From NCBI GenBank assembly GCA_000149225.2, contig CM000690.1:124001-188000 (forward strand): 64,000 nucleotides of DNA, read 5' to 3'. The stretch is from Lachancea kluyveri NRRL Y-12651. Its lineage: Eukaryota; Ascomycota; Saccharomycetes; Saccharomycetales; Saccharomycetaceae. The notes beneath the pieces were generated by a model, which saw nothing but the letters and a program-made list of their open reading frames with translations, did not search any database and had not been told where the DNA came from. A program made the position numbers and the translations under genes. This document shows, piece after piece, positions 27,325 through 36,936 of the stretch (positions within the stretch are counted from its first letter, which is position 1; every line of letters begins with the position of its first letter).

Positions 27325-30162
27325 ATGGACTACACATTCACCAGAACGCTTTATGATCTAAATGAACGATTTAAGCGAGAGTATGAGACTTTTAAATATC
27401 AGATGAGCAATGGACACCTCGAAGATAGCCATCCGTGGTTCACAAAAAACTGTGATGACCATCAAACGTACATGTGTGCCTTTGGACTCACTGATGAAAT
27501 GGTGAGACACGTTCTATCCAGCGATATACCCTTGGAAAAGCTAACCATTTTTTACAACAAGGCCATAAACCTATTCCCTCAATACGGGTCGATGTATATC
27601 TCCAGGGTCGATAACAGCTGTCATGAAATGAATGATACTATTATGTGTATCGCTTGCAGGGTGCTGCCATATCTTTGTAAAGAATCCAATATATTGTGGG
27701 ACAAGTTGGAGGGAATATTCCAAGCTAACGAATTTTTACTTAACCAATGTTCCTCGTTAAGAGCTTTGTCGCTAGATCCAGATGCCCATAAGCAACCTGA
27801 GCATGATGTAACTTTTCAAAACAAGAGAGACAACTCCGGGGAATTAGAGAAGTTACGTTCTGTGGTACGTGAGTACTCCCCACTCCTTTCCATGACGAAT
27901 GAAGACACCAGATTACAGCCGGTAAAAGGCTTCATTAATGAACTACTCGTTACTCGCCTCGATGCCGGGTACTCCACCCCAGATATGGACTATTTCTCGA
28001 TCGCATGCGTGCTAGAATCAATAATGAATGATCGGGATACCAAGTTTTTTGCATGGGATTACTTGTTTTCTTCACTCGTGTCCCTTTCTAAAGTTAATGA
28101 TAACCTCGATAGCAGCACTTTTTCCAAAGATTGTTTCTTGCTTGGGTTATACTTTTGGAAGGCATATAATGACTGCCCTGATGCACATATTGTATTTTTC
28201 AACTACATGAGCAAGTTAATGAACTGCCCATGGTATCACGAAGATGCTGCAAGCAAGCAAGAAGTTTTATTCTATTTACATCAATACTATGATACCACTA
28301 CTAGTTCGGGTAAAATGGAAGATACAAAAATACTTCGTAACACCATTTGCCACATCACAAGCTTGGTGAATAAAGAGGAAGAATTTTTTGAATTTGAAAA
28401 TATTTTGCTTCAATTATTTGAAATTGCCCTTTGCAAAGAAGACGCACTCCATTTTTCTACAAAGTGCTTAATTGAATTTTTCAAAATTTTTAAACGAGAA
28501 TTGGTATCAAATTTGATCAACAAGCTTTTGGAGAAACACGAGTCAGAGGTAGAGCTATACCTCTATAAATTTGATTGGCTAAAGAATTCAGAATCGCAAG
28601 ATCCAGAACTTTATATGTTTCTTTCCGATATCGCCGAAAAGGCACCTCTGATTGACTTTCCTGAAAGACTTTACAACGAGGTTGAAATATTTTCTTTGAC
28701 AAATAAGCAGAAGCTAGAAAAGGTAACTCATACCACCTTTGAGTCGACCTTAAAACAATTGAGAAACGTTAGTATTTGCGGAGGCATACTTGAAAACTCA
28801 GTAGAGCAACTTGAAGAACAAATCCTCAGTTCCAAAAAAAGAAAATTAGAGGATTCTGATAAAGAACGCGGTGATACAACAGCACATGCAGCCAAAAGGT
28901 TGAATGATACTTTTGTCAAAAATAGAGAATACACTACTGTCATTGTCAAGAACCTGCCTATGAATTACAACTTTCATAAAGTAAAGAGGTACTTTTATCA
29001 TTGTGGTCAAATTACCCATGTTGATGTTTCCGTAGCTTCTGACAAGGAAAGCAAGGTTGCGAGAATTGAATTTGCCACATATGAAGGGGCTCTTTCAGCT
29101 TTAACAAAAACGTACAAAAAACTCAATAACCATGAAATTGTCGTAAACTTCTTGAAAGATGCAACATTATGGGTAACAAATTTCGCACCAAATTCAACGG
29201 TTGAAACATTAAAAGCTTTATTTTCTCAGTACGGTGGGTCTGTTTTGAGTGTTCGACTACCATCTCTGAAGTTTGATTCAAACAGAAGATTTGCTTATAT
29301 AGATTTTGCTTCTTCTGATGAAGCCAATACGGCTATGAGCAAATTGAACAACACTTCGCATGATGGCTACATACTTGTGGTTAAAAAATCAAATCCACAC
29401 GAAAAATCAAAAAGGACTGATGCTGCAACATTGGAAAAACGTGAGATTTTTATCCGAAAGTTAGACTTTTACAAGGTTTCCTTAAGCAAACTGACAAAAT
29501 TGGTCGAAAAGTATGGCCCTGTTGAACGTGTAAGCATGCCAAATTCAGAAGATTCAGTTAACTCAAATAAGCAAAATGATGGATTTGCGTTTGTCACATA
29601 TACCAATGAAGAATCTGCACAAAAGGCACTTGAGTTAAACATGTCTGTCTTTGAAGGAAGAGTATTAGCAGTTTCTATTGCAGATCGGAAACCTTATTTA
29701 GAGAGGCAAGAAGTTAAGAGAATTCTGAACACTAAGAAACCTCAAAATGACATGATCAGTATGTATCCTTTCACAGACAAGGTATCAAAAGATCAGCTTA
29801 GGGCTCTTATCACGGAGAAGGCATCGTTGAAAGACGAAGACATCAAGGCTATATATTTGGTGGCAGACCATGAAGGCGCTGTGATCCAGCTTGAAAGTGA
29901 AAGAATTGCTGCAAAAGTAACCATGGCTTTACATGGCATAGAATTTAAAAGAAAGGTTCTAAAGTGTGGAAGTGTTTTTGATTTAAAGAGGCATATCCCG
30001 GTTAAACAAAGCAGCCAGATCAAACAAAAGCTAACAAGTGAACGAACTAGTCAGGTTACAGCTTCAAGTGAAGAGCAAGACTGTATCAAGCCAAAACCTG
30101 ATAGCAGAAAGACAAAAATGTCTAATGATGACTTCCGCCTCATGTTTCTTGGTGCCAAATAG
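27325..30162 (+). CDS. PRP24: Prp24/SART3-type U6 snRNP recycling factor with an extra N-terminal half
   Basis: 945 residues, about twice the 444-residue S. cerevisiae Prp24. Residues from about 520 on align with the whole of yeast Prp24: RRM1 from 538 (TTVIVKNLP), RRM2 from 613 (TLWVTNFAP, RRFAYIDF), RRM3 from about 707 (EIFIRKLDF, GFAFVTYT), a divergent fourth RRM at about 800-880, and the C-terminal Lsm-binding motif SNDDFRLMFLG at 933-943. The first 500 residues are helical and aromatic rich with HAT-like units (KLTIFYNKAINLFPQYGSMY near 72-91; LLGLYFWKAYNDCP), as in human SART3 and fission yeast. An NLS-like KKRKLED lies between the halves. It anneals U4 to U6 snRNA. One continuous ORF from the ATG at 27325. 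Confidence 0.93.
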   Translation: MDYTFTRTLYDLNERFKREYETFKYQMSNGHLEDSHPWFTKNCDDHQTYMCAFGLTDEMVRHVLSSDIPLEKLTIFYNKAINLFPQYGSMYISRVDNSCHEMNDTIMCIACRVLPYLCKESNILWDKLEGIFQANEFLLNQCSSLRALSLDPDAHKQPEHDVTFQNKRDNSGELEKLRSVVREYSPLLSMTNEDTRLQPVKGFINELLVTRLDAGYSTPDMDYFSIACVLESIMNDRDTKFFAWDYLFSSLVSLSKVNDNLDSSTFSKDCFLLGLYFWKAYNDCPDAHIVFFNYMSKLMNCPWYHEDAASKQEVLFYLHQYYDTTTSSGKMEDTKILRNTICHITSLVNKEEEFFEFENILLQLFEIALCKEDALHFSTKCLIEFFKIFKRELVSNLINKLLEKHESEVELYLYKFDWLKNSESQDPELYMFLSDIAEKAPLIDFPERLYNEVEIFSLTNKQKLEKVTHTTFESTLKQLRNVSICGGILENSVEQLEEQILSSKKRKLEDSDKERGDTTAHAAKRLNDTFVKNREYTTVIVKNLPMNYNFHKVKRYFYHCGQITHVDVSVASDKESKVARIEFATYEGALSALTKTYKKLNNHEIVVNFLKDATLWVTNFAPNSTVETLKALFSQYGGSVLSVRLPSLKFDSNRRFAYIDFASSDEANTAMSKLNNTSHDGYILVVKKSNPHEKSKRTDAATLEKREIFIRKLDFYKVSLSKLTKLVEKYGPVERVSMPNSEDSVNSNKQNDGFAFVTYTNEESAQKALELNMSVFEGRVLAVSIADRKPYLERQEVKRILNTKKPQNDMISMYPFTDKVSKDQLRALITEKASLKDEDIKAIYLVADHEGAVIQLESERIAAKVTMALHGIEFKRKVLKCGSVFDLKRHIPVKQSSQIKQKLTSERTSQVTASSEEQDCIKPKPDSRKTKMSNDDFRLMFLGAK

Positions 30163-30195
30163 ATACAGAGTATATACAACAGGGCAGGCTTGACG

Positions 30196-30210
30196 CCCCC
30201 CCCCCCCCCC
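30196..30210 (+). repeat. homopolymer of 15 C between PRP24 and NUP188
   Basis: Fifteen consecutive C (G on the other strand) lie in the 100 bp between the convergent PRP24 and NUP188 stops. Poly-G/C this long is rare in AT-rich yeast DNA. It could form G-quadruplex-like structures in one transcript or simply be a slippage-prone tract. Confidence 0.85.
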
Positions 30211-30262
30211 TTTACTTCAATTATTGTACAGAGTTCCTAAATAACTTTAGATGCTAGATTAT

Positions 30263-33200
30263 TCATAATTCCTCAGAAAATAGCAGTTCTTGCAATTGCC
30301 TGATTTCGTTGGTGATTTTCTTCACGAAAGCTACTCTCATCTCATCATCTTCGAGCAATCTTTGCTCTTCTAAAGTAGTCGGAACGATCCTAGAATTTAA
30401 GAATTTTGGGTGTGTCAGTAAGTGGTTGAATACTGCACTTAATTCCCTTCTTTCAGCGTTAGTGTCCAGCCCTGGAACTAGCTCAACAACCTCAGTGTCA
30501 TTAATAACCTTAGTTTTAACATTCGAATTAGTCAGAAATTGTTGGTAGTCTAATGCCCCAAGCATTTTCTGTAGAAGTATGATTTGAGATGTCTCTTGAA
30601 CAACAGCATTTGAAACTGCCAACGAGCTATCAGACCAGCCAAAAATAGTGCTGCTCAATTGTCTAGAAAAATAGGTCACAAACAAACAACATTCTGGCAG
30701 AATTTTGGAGCCAAACTGGCTTATCAACTGTAAAATAATAGACAGTAAACCATTGCTCCAAATGCTATGAATTCTTGGGTGGAATTCCGGTTTCAAATTA
30801 CCACTTTGAATGGCAACGGATATCGGGCTTTCTAACAAAACCGAAAACAATCCATTGGTAACTAATTTTTCGGCAACATAATCCACAGATGAAAGCTCTG
30901 AAATGTACGTTAAAGTAATGTCAGCTAAGATTGGTTCTTCGTTTAGTTTGAACAAATGGGAGCTAGAGTACAAGTTTAATATAGCCTTCAGTGTACCCAC
31001 TTCGTTCAAGGATGATGCCAGAACCATGCTGAAGCTGCTCGGTGGCTTCATTTGTTTGATCTTGGTAAATAGTGATAGCAGTAAGAGCAAGTCTTGAACT
31101 CTATCTGCTATATTCACGAGGGTGCCAGTTTTAGCGTTCGAAGAAGAAGTGTTAATCTCAGACAAAATCTCAGACAAGACAAGGTTAACCCCCCTGGAGA
31201 AAGTTAATTCAAAAAATTCTAATAGCTGATCAGACACCAACTCAATAAAATGAGTACCTGATTTGACTAAGCTCAAAACAATTAGGACAGAACGCATCAA
31301 AGGCCTAAAATAGTTACTCTTTTTGGAATGAGGAACATTTTCCAAGAAGTCTATTTCTTTGGCCTTCATCATGTCCATTAATTGTATCAAAATTTTGACC
31401 AATTTATCTTCAGGGATTGTTTTGGCTGTCATTAGAAAAGAGTAAAGCACATAAAACGTTAACTCAATGCGTTCCAAATAAACATCTGCAAATAAAGGTG
31501 CACCAATACCTCTTTCCAAATTGATTTTTAGAAAGTGACTGATAACGTCAATAAAAGTATCTCCCAAAGGAACAGGCGTTTTCTTGACAAAAGATGTTAG
31601 CAAAGCACCCCAAGACTTGGCTGCAGATACCTGATAGGTAACAAATTGCAAGTTAATAGATGCCTCGATAACTTTATCTCTAAAACCGAGGTTGTCAGTA
31701 GTACCAATCCACTGTTCATCAGCGCCAAAAAATTGATCCATTAAAGTGATATCGTAAAGACTGGTCTGGAAAGAGGTGCTAGATCTGAATAAGGGCGATA
31801 AAGTAAACTTTGATAATTTCAATTTCGGCCATTTTTCCTCAAATTCAACCTGTAAACCTCTATGCAATTCGTTGTTGTAACCATCAATCTGGAACAATGG
31901 ATTAATAGCTGATGCCAGATTATTTCTATTCAACAACTCAAAAATTGGGGAAGTAGTGTTTAAAGAAGTGAATAGGTATAAGGCACAAATCTCTGCAATT
32001 CTAGAAATCAACTTATATTCGTTGGATAATGAGACAATTTCCTCAGTAGTGCTTTCTTTTGATAATGCTTTAGGTTTGAAATTTTGCAACTTCTTTACTA
32101 AAGCCGAAATGAGTTCCTTATCTGCATCGTAGTTTCTAGCAGATGTCCATGTGTTAAATGCAAATGCGATTGCATCAAGTAGATGAGAGCCAACGGATTC
32201 GGACAAGTCATCTAGTCTTAACGCATTATTCTTTAAAATGGTGAGTATGGATTTAGAAGATTCTTCCTTTTCCTCACGGCTTTGGTCTCCGCACGTTGCC
32301 ACCCTGCCAGTCAAAAACAGGATTGATAAACCATCTTGTTTACCCTCCATGATGGATGAAAAAAAACTGTATAGATTTTTCATCAGCCTATGATCACATA
32401 GAGGACTCTCTAAGTCGGATGCAATCATATCGAGCAAGAGCTGAGAATGAGTTTGACCTAAATGTGCCAGTAAAGACGGAAGCTCGTTACTCCATGGTGC
32501 TCTTACCAAATAGGTTAGTAATTTAATGACTTGATTTCTCAAATGCTGGTAAGAAACGTATACGTCCACTAAATCTGGGGATTTAGCGTAAATGTGTTTC
32601 TCTAGTGTCGAAGGAGGCATTTTTAACAGAGCCCTCACAGAGATAATTAAGTTGGCTAGTTCGAATGTTTTAGTTACCAGTTCCATGTACATGTTACCAA
32701 ATGCTTCGGTGGTTAAAGTAACTGTCTCATCGGACTTCAAAGAAGTTAGGACACTCAACAAAGAGTTCACAGCACGAATATCCGACGATTGAGAGGCTAG
32801 GAAAGCTGAAACGATAGAATTTGCCGAGCCAGCTAGCACCTTGGTAATCTTTTCTGTAGGAGGAGAAGTAGGATCGATGCCGTAAACGCTGTAAAGAATA
32901 TTTGTAAACAGCGATGTTAACGAGGAGCCGATCTTAAATCTCTGGAAAAGGCTGGTGTACTTCCAATACTGGTAGCTTTCATACACATTAAGCAAATGAG
33001 AGGTGAACCTACCCAAAATATCCTTCTTCATTCTATCCGGAAAATCTGTTTCCAAAGTGACAGATTCTGTGACTAATTGGTTCACTAGCTCAATTAGAAT
33101 GATTGTGAAATCGTACTTTCCATTGGTTAGTTCAGTTGTACCCAAGATAGTAGCTGCCAAACCGCCCTTGCCATTTCTAGCAATCAAACCGGAACGTGCC

Positions 33201-35128
33201 AAGTATGACCATACAAAATGAGAGAAATTTGGAATTAGAGCAACCAATAGTTTTAGACCAGAGCACAAAACTGGAAAATCCCTGAACTGTAAAGCTTGCT
33301 CGAAAATTTTAAATATAACAGATACGATGTCGTCATCAGAAACGTATCCCGACAAATGTTGTAAAATTTCGGTGGATCTCTCAATTGGGGTGTCTTTACC
33401 CACGACTTGCGTTATTAAATCAATTATGGCAATCAATATTTCTCTTCTTTTCAGTTTAACAGGTCCATCATTCGTATCTAGATAATTATCACAAATGTTT
33501 TGTAGTATTCGGCCTAACAGAGACCAACCATTATAGCTGTACAAGAATACTATGGCATCTTCATCGTTTGAGGTGAGAGGGATAATCTTGGCCCTAGTAT
33601 CCTTTGGCATTGGTAATAAAACAGTTTTGTCGGACTCCATTGGCGGCTTTACTAGAATCTCTTTCTTTAAAACAATCAAATCGGTTCCTTCTGACTGAAT
33701 AGACTCGTCTTCTGCTAAATCGTAATCGATATCGCCCAATTTCATTCTCTCTGTGTAAGTATTCAAATCTTTCCATTCAAAATGAGCAAATTCTGGATGC
33801 GTGGAAGTTAAGTTTAGCATGGGTAAAAGAGCCTCATTGAGCAGTGGTAACTTTGCCCTTAAAACAACCAGTTTCTTTTCAAATTCTTCATTAGTTAGAA
33901 ACTTTTCTATAAATTCTCTTGGTGTATTCAATAAAACCTTCTTTATGGATGAAGTAGTTTCTGTAGTAATCGAAATGAAGTTCAAGGAAAGGGTAGTAAA
34001 AGAGGTCAAAATCACAGAATATAGTTTTTCAGGACTCAAAGCAAGTGAAATGTTCTCTAAAGCTTTGAAAACACCCAATTGTTCAGCCTTTGATGTAGAA
34101 AAAGCGACTAAGTTTGATATAGATGTTGGCCCAAATACACTTTTGACGAATTCGACATTTTCTTCAGGAAACTCCTCAAAAAGGTATGATTTCATGTAAA
34201 GAACAAATGACCAGTAGTACAGAATGACTGAGTTGTTTGGTTGTGAGATCAGCACTTCGTTGATAAATTTGAAACTTTCAATATCCTTGAAAAATGGCGC
34301 TTCAATATTTATGGTAGAGAAAGAAGTATCAAGGCCCAGTACCAGCAACGTGTTCACAGTAGTTAGAGCTTCCAGTTTCTGGGCTATTTCCCCTGGGATT
34401 TCAAAGTCATCAACGACGCCCAAAAAGTAGTTAGTATCTTTCAGTAGGGTGAACCACGACACAACCAAAGCTGTTGGAAGTTGTGAGTTCAAGAATAAAA
34501 TTGAAAGTAGCCTTAAAACATTAGCAATATAGGCCAAGTCTTGGGAAAGTTTAAGTTTTGACAATCCAGGATTTTCAGGTTCTGCAGTAGCACCCACCTC
34601 TTTAATTTGCTGCGAAAATTGGGAGAGTAATTCCATCAGTTCTGCACATATGTTTGATCTTTGGATGACGAAAAGCTTCAAATAGTAATCGCCAATTTCT
34701 GGAAGTTGTGTATTGTTGATTAATAGTAGCGCTGTGTCTAATACAGCATTTCTTTCTTGAAGAATTTGTCGAGCATAAAGATCTTTCTTATTCTCACCTG
34801 AAGTGATTCGAGCATCAGTCTGGGAGAGAACTCTTAACGCTTCCTCATAGCTAACCCGCAAAGAAGCGGACAAGCTAGATGCATCTTCGCAGTTTTTTGT
34901 ACTGACTTTGTAAACGGTACCCCTCAGAGAAAGCTGTTGTGTGGCTTTCGGGTTGATACTACCAATTTTTGTGAACGCAGAAACATCTGTCAGCAACTGT
35001 TCATTACCCTGCAAAAACTCAGCAATTAGTTTAAAAGTATTCACAGTGTCGTTGCTGTCTTGCTGATATGAAGAGAGAAAATTGTAAACACTAGTAAAAG
35101 AAAGAAGGGGATTCCTTGCAGAGGCCAT
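30263..35128 (-). CDS. NUP188: Nup188, inner-ring scaffold nucleoporin
   Basis: 1621 residues (1655 in S. cerevisiae). It is an all-helical superhelical solenoid. Blocks shared with Nup188 include NGWSLLGRILQNI, LESPLCDHRLMKNLYSFF with KQDGLSILFLTG, YQVSAAKSWGALLTSFVKK, FYVLYSF, the stretch RPLMRSVLIVLSLVKSG with FIELVSDQLLEFFEL, and EVGTLKAILNLYSSSHL. It binds Nic96 and lines the inner ring of the nuclear pore. The promoter (238 bp to the PPA2 stop) carries a Reb1-type site. Confidence 0.97.
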   Translation of the reverse strand: MASARNPLLSFTSVYNFLSSYQQDSNDTVNTFKLIAEFLQGNEQLLTDVSAFTKIGSINPKATQQLSLRGTVYKVSTKNCEDASSLSASLRVSYEEALRVLSQTDARITSGENKKDLYARQILQERNAVLDTALLLINNTQLPEIGDYYLKLFVIQRSNICAELMELLSQFSQQIKEVGATAEPENPGLSKLKLSQDLAYIANVLRLLSILFLNSQLPTALVVSWFTLLKDTNYFLGVVDDFEIPGEIAQKLEALTTVNTLLVLGLDTSFSTINIEAPFFKDIESFKFINEVLISQPNNSVILYYWSFVLYMKSYLFEEFPEENVEFVKSVFGPTSISNLVAFSTSKAEQLGVFKALENISLALSPEKLYSVILTSFTTLSLNFISITTETTSSIKKVLLNTPREFIEKFLTNEEFEKKLVVLRAKLPLLNEALLPMLNLTSTHPEFAHFEWKDLNTYTERMKLGDIDYDLAEDESIQSEGTDLIVLKKEILVKPPMESDKTVLLPMPKDTRAKIIPLTSNDEDAIVFLYSYNGWSLLGRILQNICDNYLDTNDGPVKLKRREILIAIIDLITQVVGKDTPIERSTEILQHLSGYVSDDDIVSVIFKIFEQALQFRDFPVLCSGLKLLVALIPNFSHFVWSYLARSGLIARNGKGGLAATILGTTELTNGKYDFTIILIELVNQLVTESVTLETDFPDRMKKDILGRFTSHLLNVYESYQYWKYTSLFQRFKIGSSLTSLFTNILYSVYGIDPTSPPTEKITKVLAGSANSIVSAFLASQSSDIRAVNSLLSVLTSLKSDETVTLTTEAFGNMYMELVTKTFELANLIISVRALLKMPPSTLEKHIYAKSPDLVDVYVSYQHLRNQVIKLLTYLVRAPWSNELPSLLAHLGQTHSQLLLDMIASDLESPLCDHRLMKNLYSFFSSIMEGKQDGLSILFLTGRVATCGDQSREEKEESSKSILTILKNNALRLDDLSESVGSHLLDAIAFAFNTWTSARNYDADKELISALVKKLQNFKPKALSKESTTEEIVSLSNEYKLISRIAEICALYLFTSLNTTSPIFELLNRNNLASAINPLFQIDGYNNELHRGLQVEFEEKWPKLKLSKFTLSPLFRSSTSFQTSLYDITLMDQFFGADEQWIGTTDNLGFRDKVIEASINLQFVTYQVSAAKSWGALLTSFVKKTPVPLGDTFIDVISHFLKINLERGIGAPLFADVYLERIELTFYVLYSFLMTAKTIPEDKLVKILIQLMDMMKAKEIDFLENVPHSKKSNYFRPLMRSVLIVLSLVKSGTHFIELVSDQLLEFFELTFSRGVNLVLSEILSEINTSSSNAKTGTLVNIADRVQDLLLLLSLFTKIKQMKPPSSFSMVLASSLNEVGTLKAILNLYSSSHLFKLNEEPILADITLTYISELSSVDYVAEKLVTNGLFSVLLESPISVAIQSGNLKPEFHPRIHSIWSNGLLSIILQLISQFGSKILPECCLFVTYFSRQLSSTIFGWSDSSLAVSNAVVQETSQIILLQKMLGALDYQQFLTNSNVKTKVINDTEVVELVPGLDTNAERRELSAVFNHLLTHPKFLNSRIVPTTLEEQRLLEDDEMRVAFVKKITNEIRQLQELLFSEEL

Positions 35129-35273
35129 TGTTGAGGAAATATGTGTTATACTTGTAGACTCAACCTCCCGATGAGCAATTCTTCACCTTTTTTGCTTCAA
35201 TGTACTAAACAGTGTTACCGTTCTTAGATCACATCAAAACACACTACTCAAAATTTTTCCTTCATACAAGAGG

Positions 35274-35280
35274 TTACCCG
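35274..35280 (+). promoter_or_regulatory. Reb1-type site (TTACCCG) upstream of NUP188
   Basis: TTACCCG lies 146 bp upstream of the NUP188 ATG in the short interval before the PPA2 stop, a typical Reb1 position. Confidence 0.45.
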
Positions 35281-35366
35281 ACTACATACGATCAGTCATG
35301 CCTAACGAAAATTTGAAGGTCTAAAGCTAGAATAATTACAAGAGATAGAGAGCGAACCACATGTTC

Positions 35367-36269
35367 TCAAATGTAGTACCATCTTTGGACTTCAGACGGG
35401 ATTGGGCTGTCGGGAAGTTTTTTTTCTTCAAGAGAAACCCCTCCACCAGCTCTCTTAGTTTCAGGAAGCTTTTCAGAAATCACGTCTCCCTTGAGCAACT
35501 TCTTCCAAGATTGGTGACATTCTGCGATAACATCCAGGGTTTCAGAGATCTCTCTGTATTCACCTTCGAACGCAAACTCATTTGCTGGCTTCCCTGCAGG
35601 TATCTTGTAGTCTCGAAACCATTTTCTAGTAGCTTCTAACATTCCCGGGAAATGTGCCCGAACATCATTTAGGTTGTTCACTTGTGTAGACAGAGGGTCT
35701 TCCACATTGATCACAATGATTTTCCAGTCCAACTCACCATCATCAATAAGTGCCAAAGAGCCCAGAACTTTAACTGTCTTAACGTCACCCATTTGCAGCA
35801 CCGCTGAGCCGATTTCGCAACAATCCAACGGGTCGTTGTCACCTTTCAAACCTTTAATGCCATCATGAATACTCTCAACAGTGGGGTCTTCCCAGGTTTG
35901 TGGGATGGCCCCATAGTTATGAATATACCCATGGAAAGGAAAGATGTTATTCACAAACCGAACTTTCCCTTTTTTCATATCTTGTGTAATCGGGTTAAAG
36001 CTCTTTTTCGTCGAGATCTCGAACTTACCATTAGACCAGCGGGGGACTTCAACAACCATATTGACGGTTTGGTCCTTTTGGCTCAAGCCTAACGGTACAT
36101 CGTGAAAGTAAGAGCCAATTTCTCCGTTTGGTAGTTTTAAATACTGGGTGTATTCTGGGGTATACTTGCTACCTTGGATAACAGAGCCAAACGACCTTGC
36201 TTGGAGGTGAGAGTGTGTTTGTAGTAATCTATTTAAAGAGCTTTCCATTATTCTCGCTGTCCTGAACAT
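35367..36269 (-). CDS. PPA2: Ppa2, mitochondrial inorganic pyrophosphatase
   Basis: 300 residues (310 in S. cerevisiae). The first 30 residues are Arg/Ser/Gln rich without acidic residues after the initial ones, fitting a mitochondrial presequence. The family-I pyrophosphatase signature DNDPLD lies at 144-149, with the three metal-binding aspartates D144, D146 and D149. It hydrolyses pyrophosphate in the matrix and is required for mitochondrial DNA maintenance and respiration in S. cerevisiae. The start is the ATG at 36269; Met8 is an alternative that would shorten the presequence. Confidence 0.95.
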   Translation of the reverse strand: MFRTARIMESSLNRLLQTHSHLQARSFGSVIQGSKYTPEYTQYLKLPNGEIGSYFHDVPLGLSQKDQTVNMVVEVPRWSNGKFEISTKKSFNPITQDMKKGKVRFVNNIFPFHGYIHNYGAIPQTWEDPTVESIHDGIKGLKGDNDPLDCCEIGSAVLQMGDVKTVKVLGSLALIDDGELDWKIIVINVEDPLSTQVNNLNDVRAHFPGMLEATRKWFRDYKIPAGKPANEFAFEGEYREISETLDVIAECHQSWKKLLKGDVISEKLPETKRAGGGVSLEEKKLPDSPIPSEVQRWYYI

Positions 36270-36936
36270 TACAAATTAGCTGTTGAGATTTCCAGTTTGT
36301 AGATCTTCAGGGGTATACGGAGAGTTCAATGATTTCTCAACGTTCGGATTGTTTCTAAAGATTTGGAAAATTATCAAGAAAAAGCCGTAGCATAAATGAC
36401 AATACATGAACACTTTTTTGGCAGCAAACTTCAAGTGTTATACCTGGTCATATTGAATAAGATTGTTAGTTTAGAATATTTTGAAGGCTCATATCCCTTG
36501 AACTTTCGTATTCGCTTCCAAGCTCCCCTACCTCTACACGCCTCTAATAATAAGGCAACACGATCAATTGTGCATACATAGAGGATTGATTAGCAGAGTG
36601 ATGGCCTTAACCGGCTCATCTAATTACCATGGGGTAATGATTAAGCACAAGGAAAAATAGAGTGGTCATTCAGGCGTAAAACAAGTCCAGCTTTCGTTCG
36701 AACGTTGAACAGCTAAAGCCGAAGTTTCAATGATATTGCAATTACAACATTATCTCTGTTACGTTACCTGAACAATTACTCGTAGTATTTACTTAAACTT
36801 TGAACTAGAAAAATTAAAAAAGGAAGAAAACGGTTCAGAGTCGCGGAATAAAAGTAGGGAAAAGATGAAAATATTAATACGGTAATAGATAAAATGTTAA
36901 CGTGGCAGGAACGAAGATTACCATGGGGTTTCAAGC
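36270..36936. other. RSN1-PPA2 intergenic region
   Basis: 667 bp that serve as the RSN1 3' flank and PPA2 promoter. A 61-codon ATG ORF at 36396-36581 has no recognisable features and is not called. A 13-mer (ATTACCATGGGGT) occurs at 36623 and 36917, which is not beyond chance. Confidence 0.5.

Noticed and set aside
36396-36581. 61-codon ATG ORF between RSN1 and PPA2.
   Set aside because: No recognisable features and no counterpart by synteny; within chance expectation.
36623-36929. 13-bp repeat ATTACCATGGGGT occurring twice.
   Set aside because: Many 13-mers recur by chance in 64 kb; no flanking structure supports an element.
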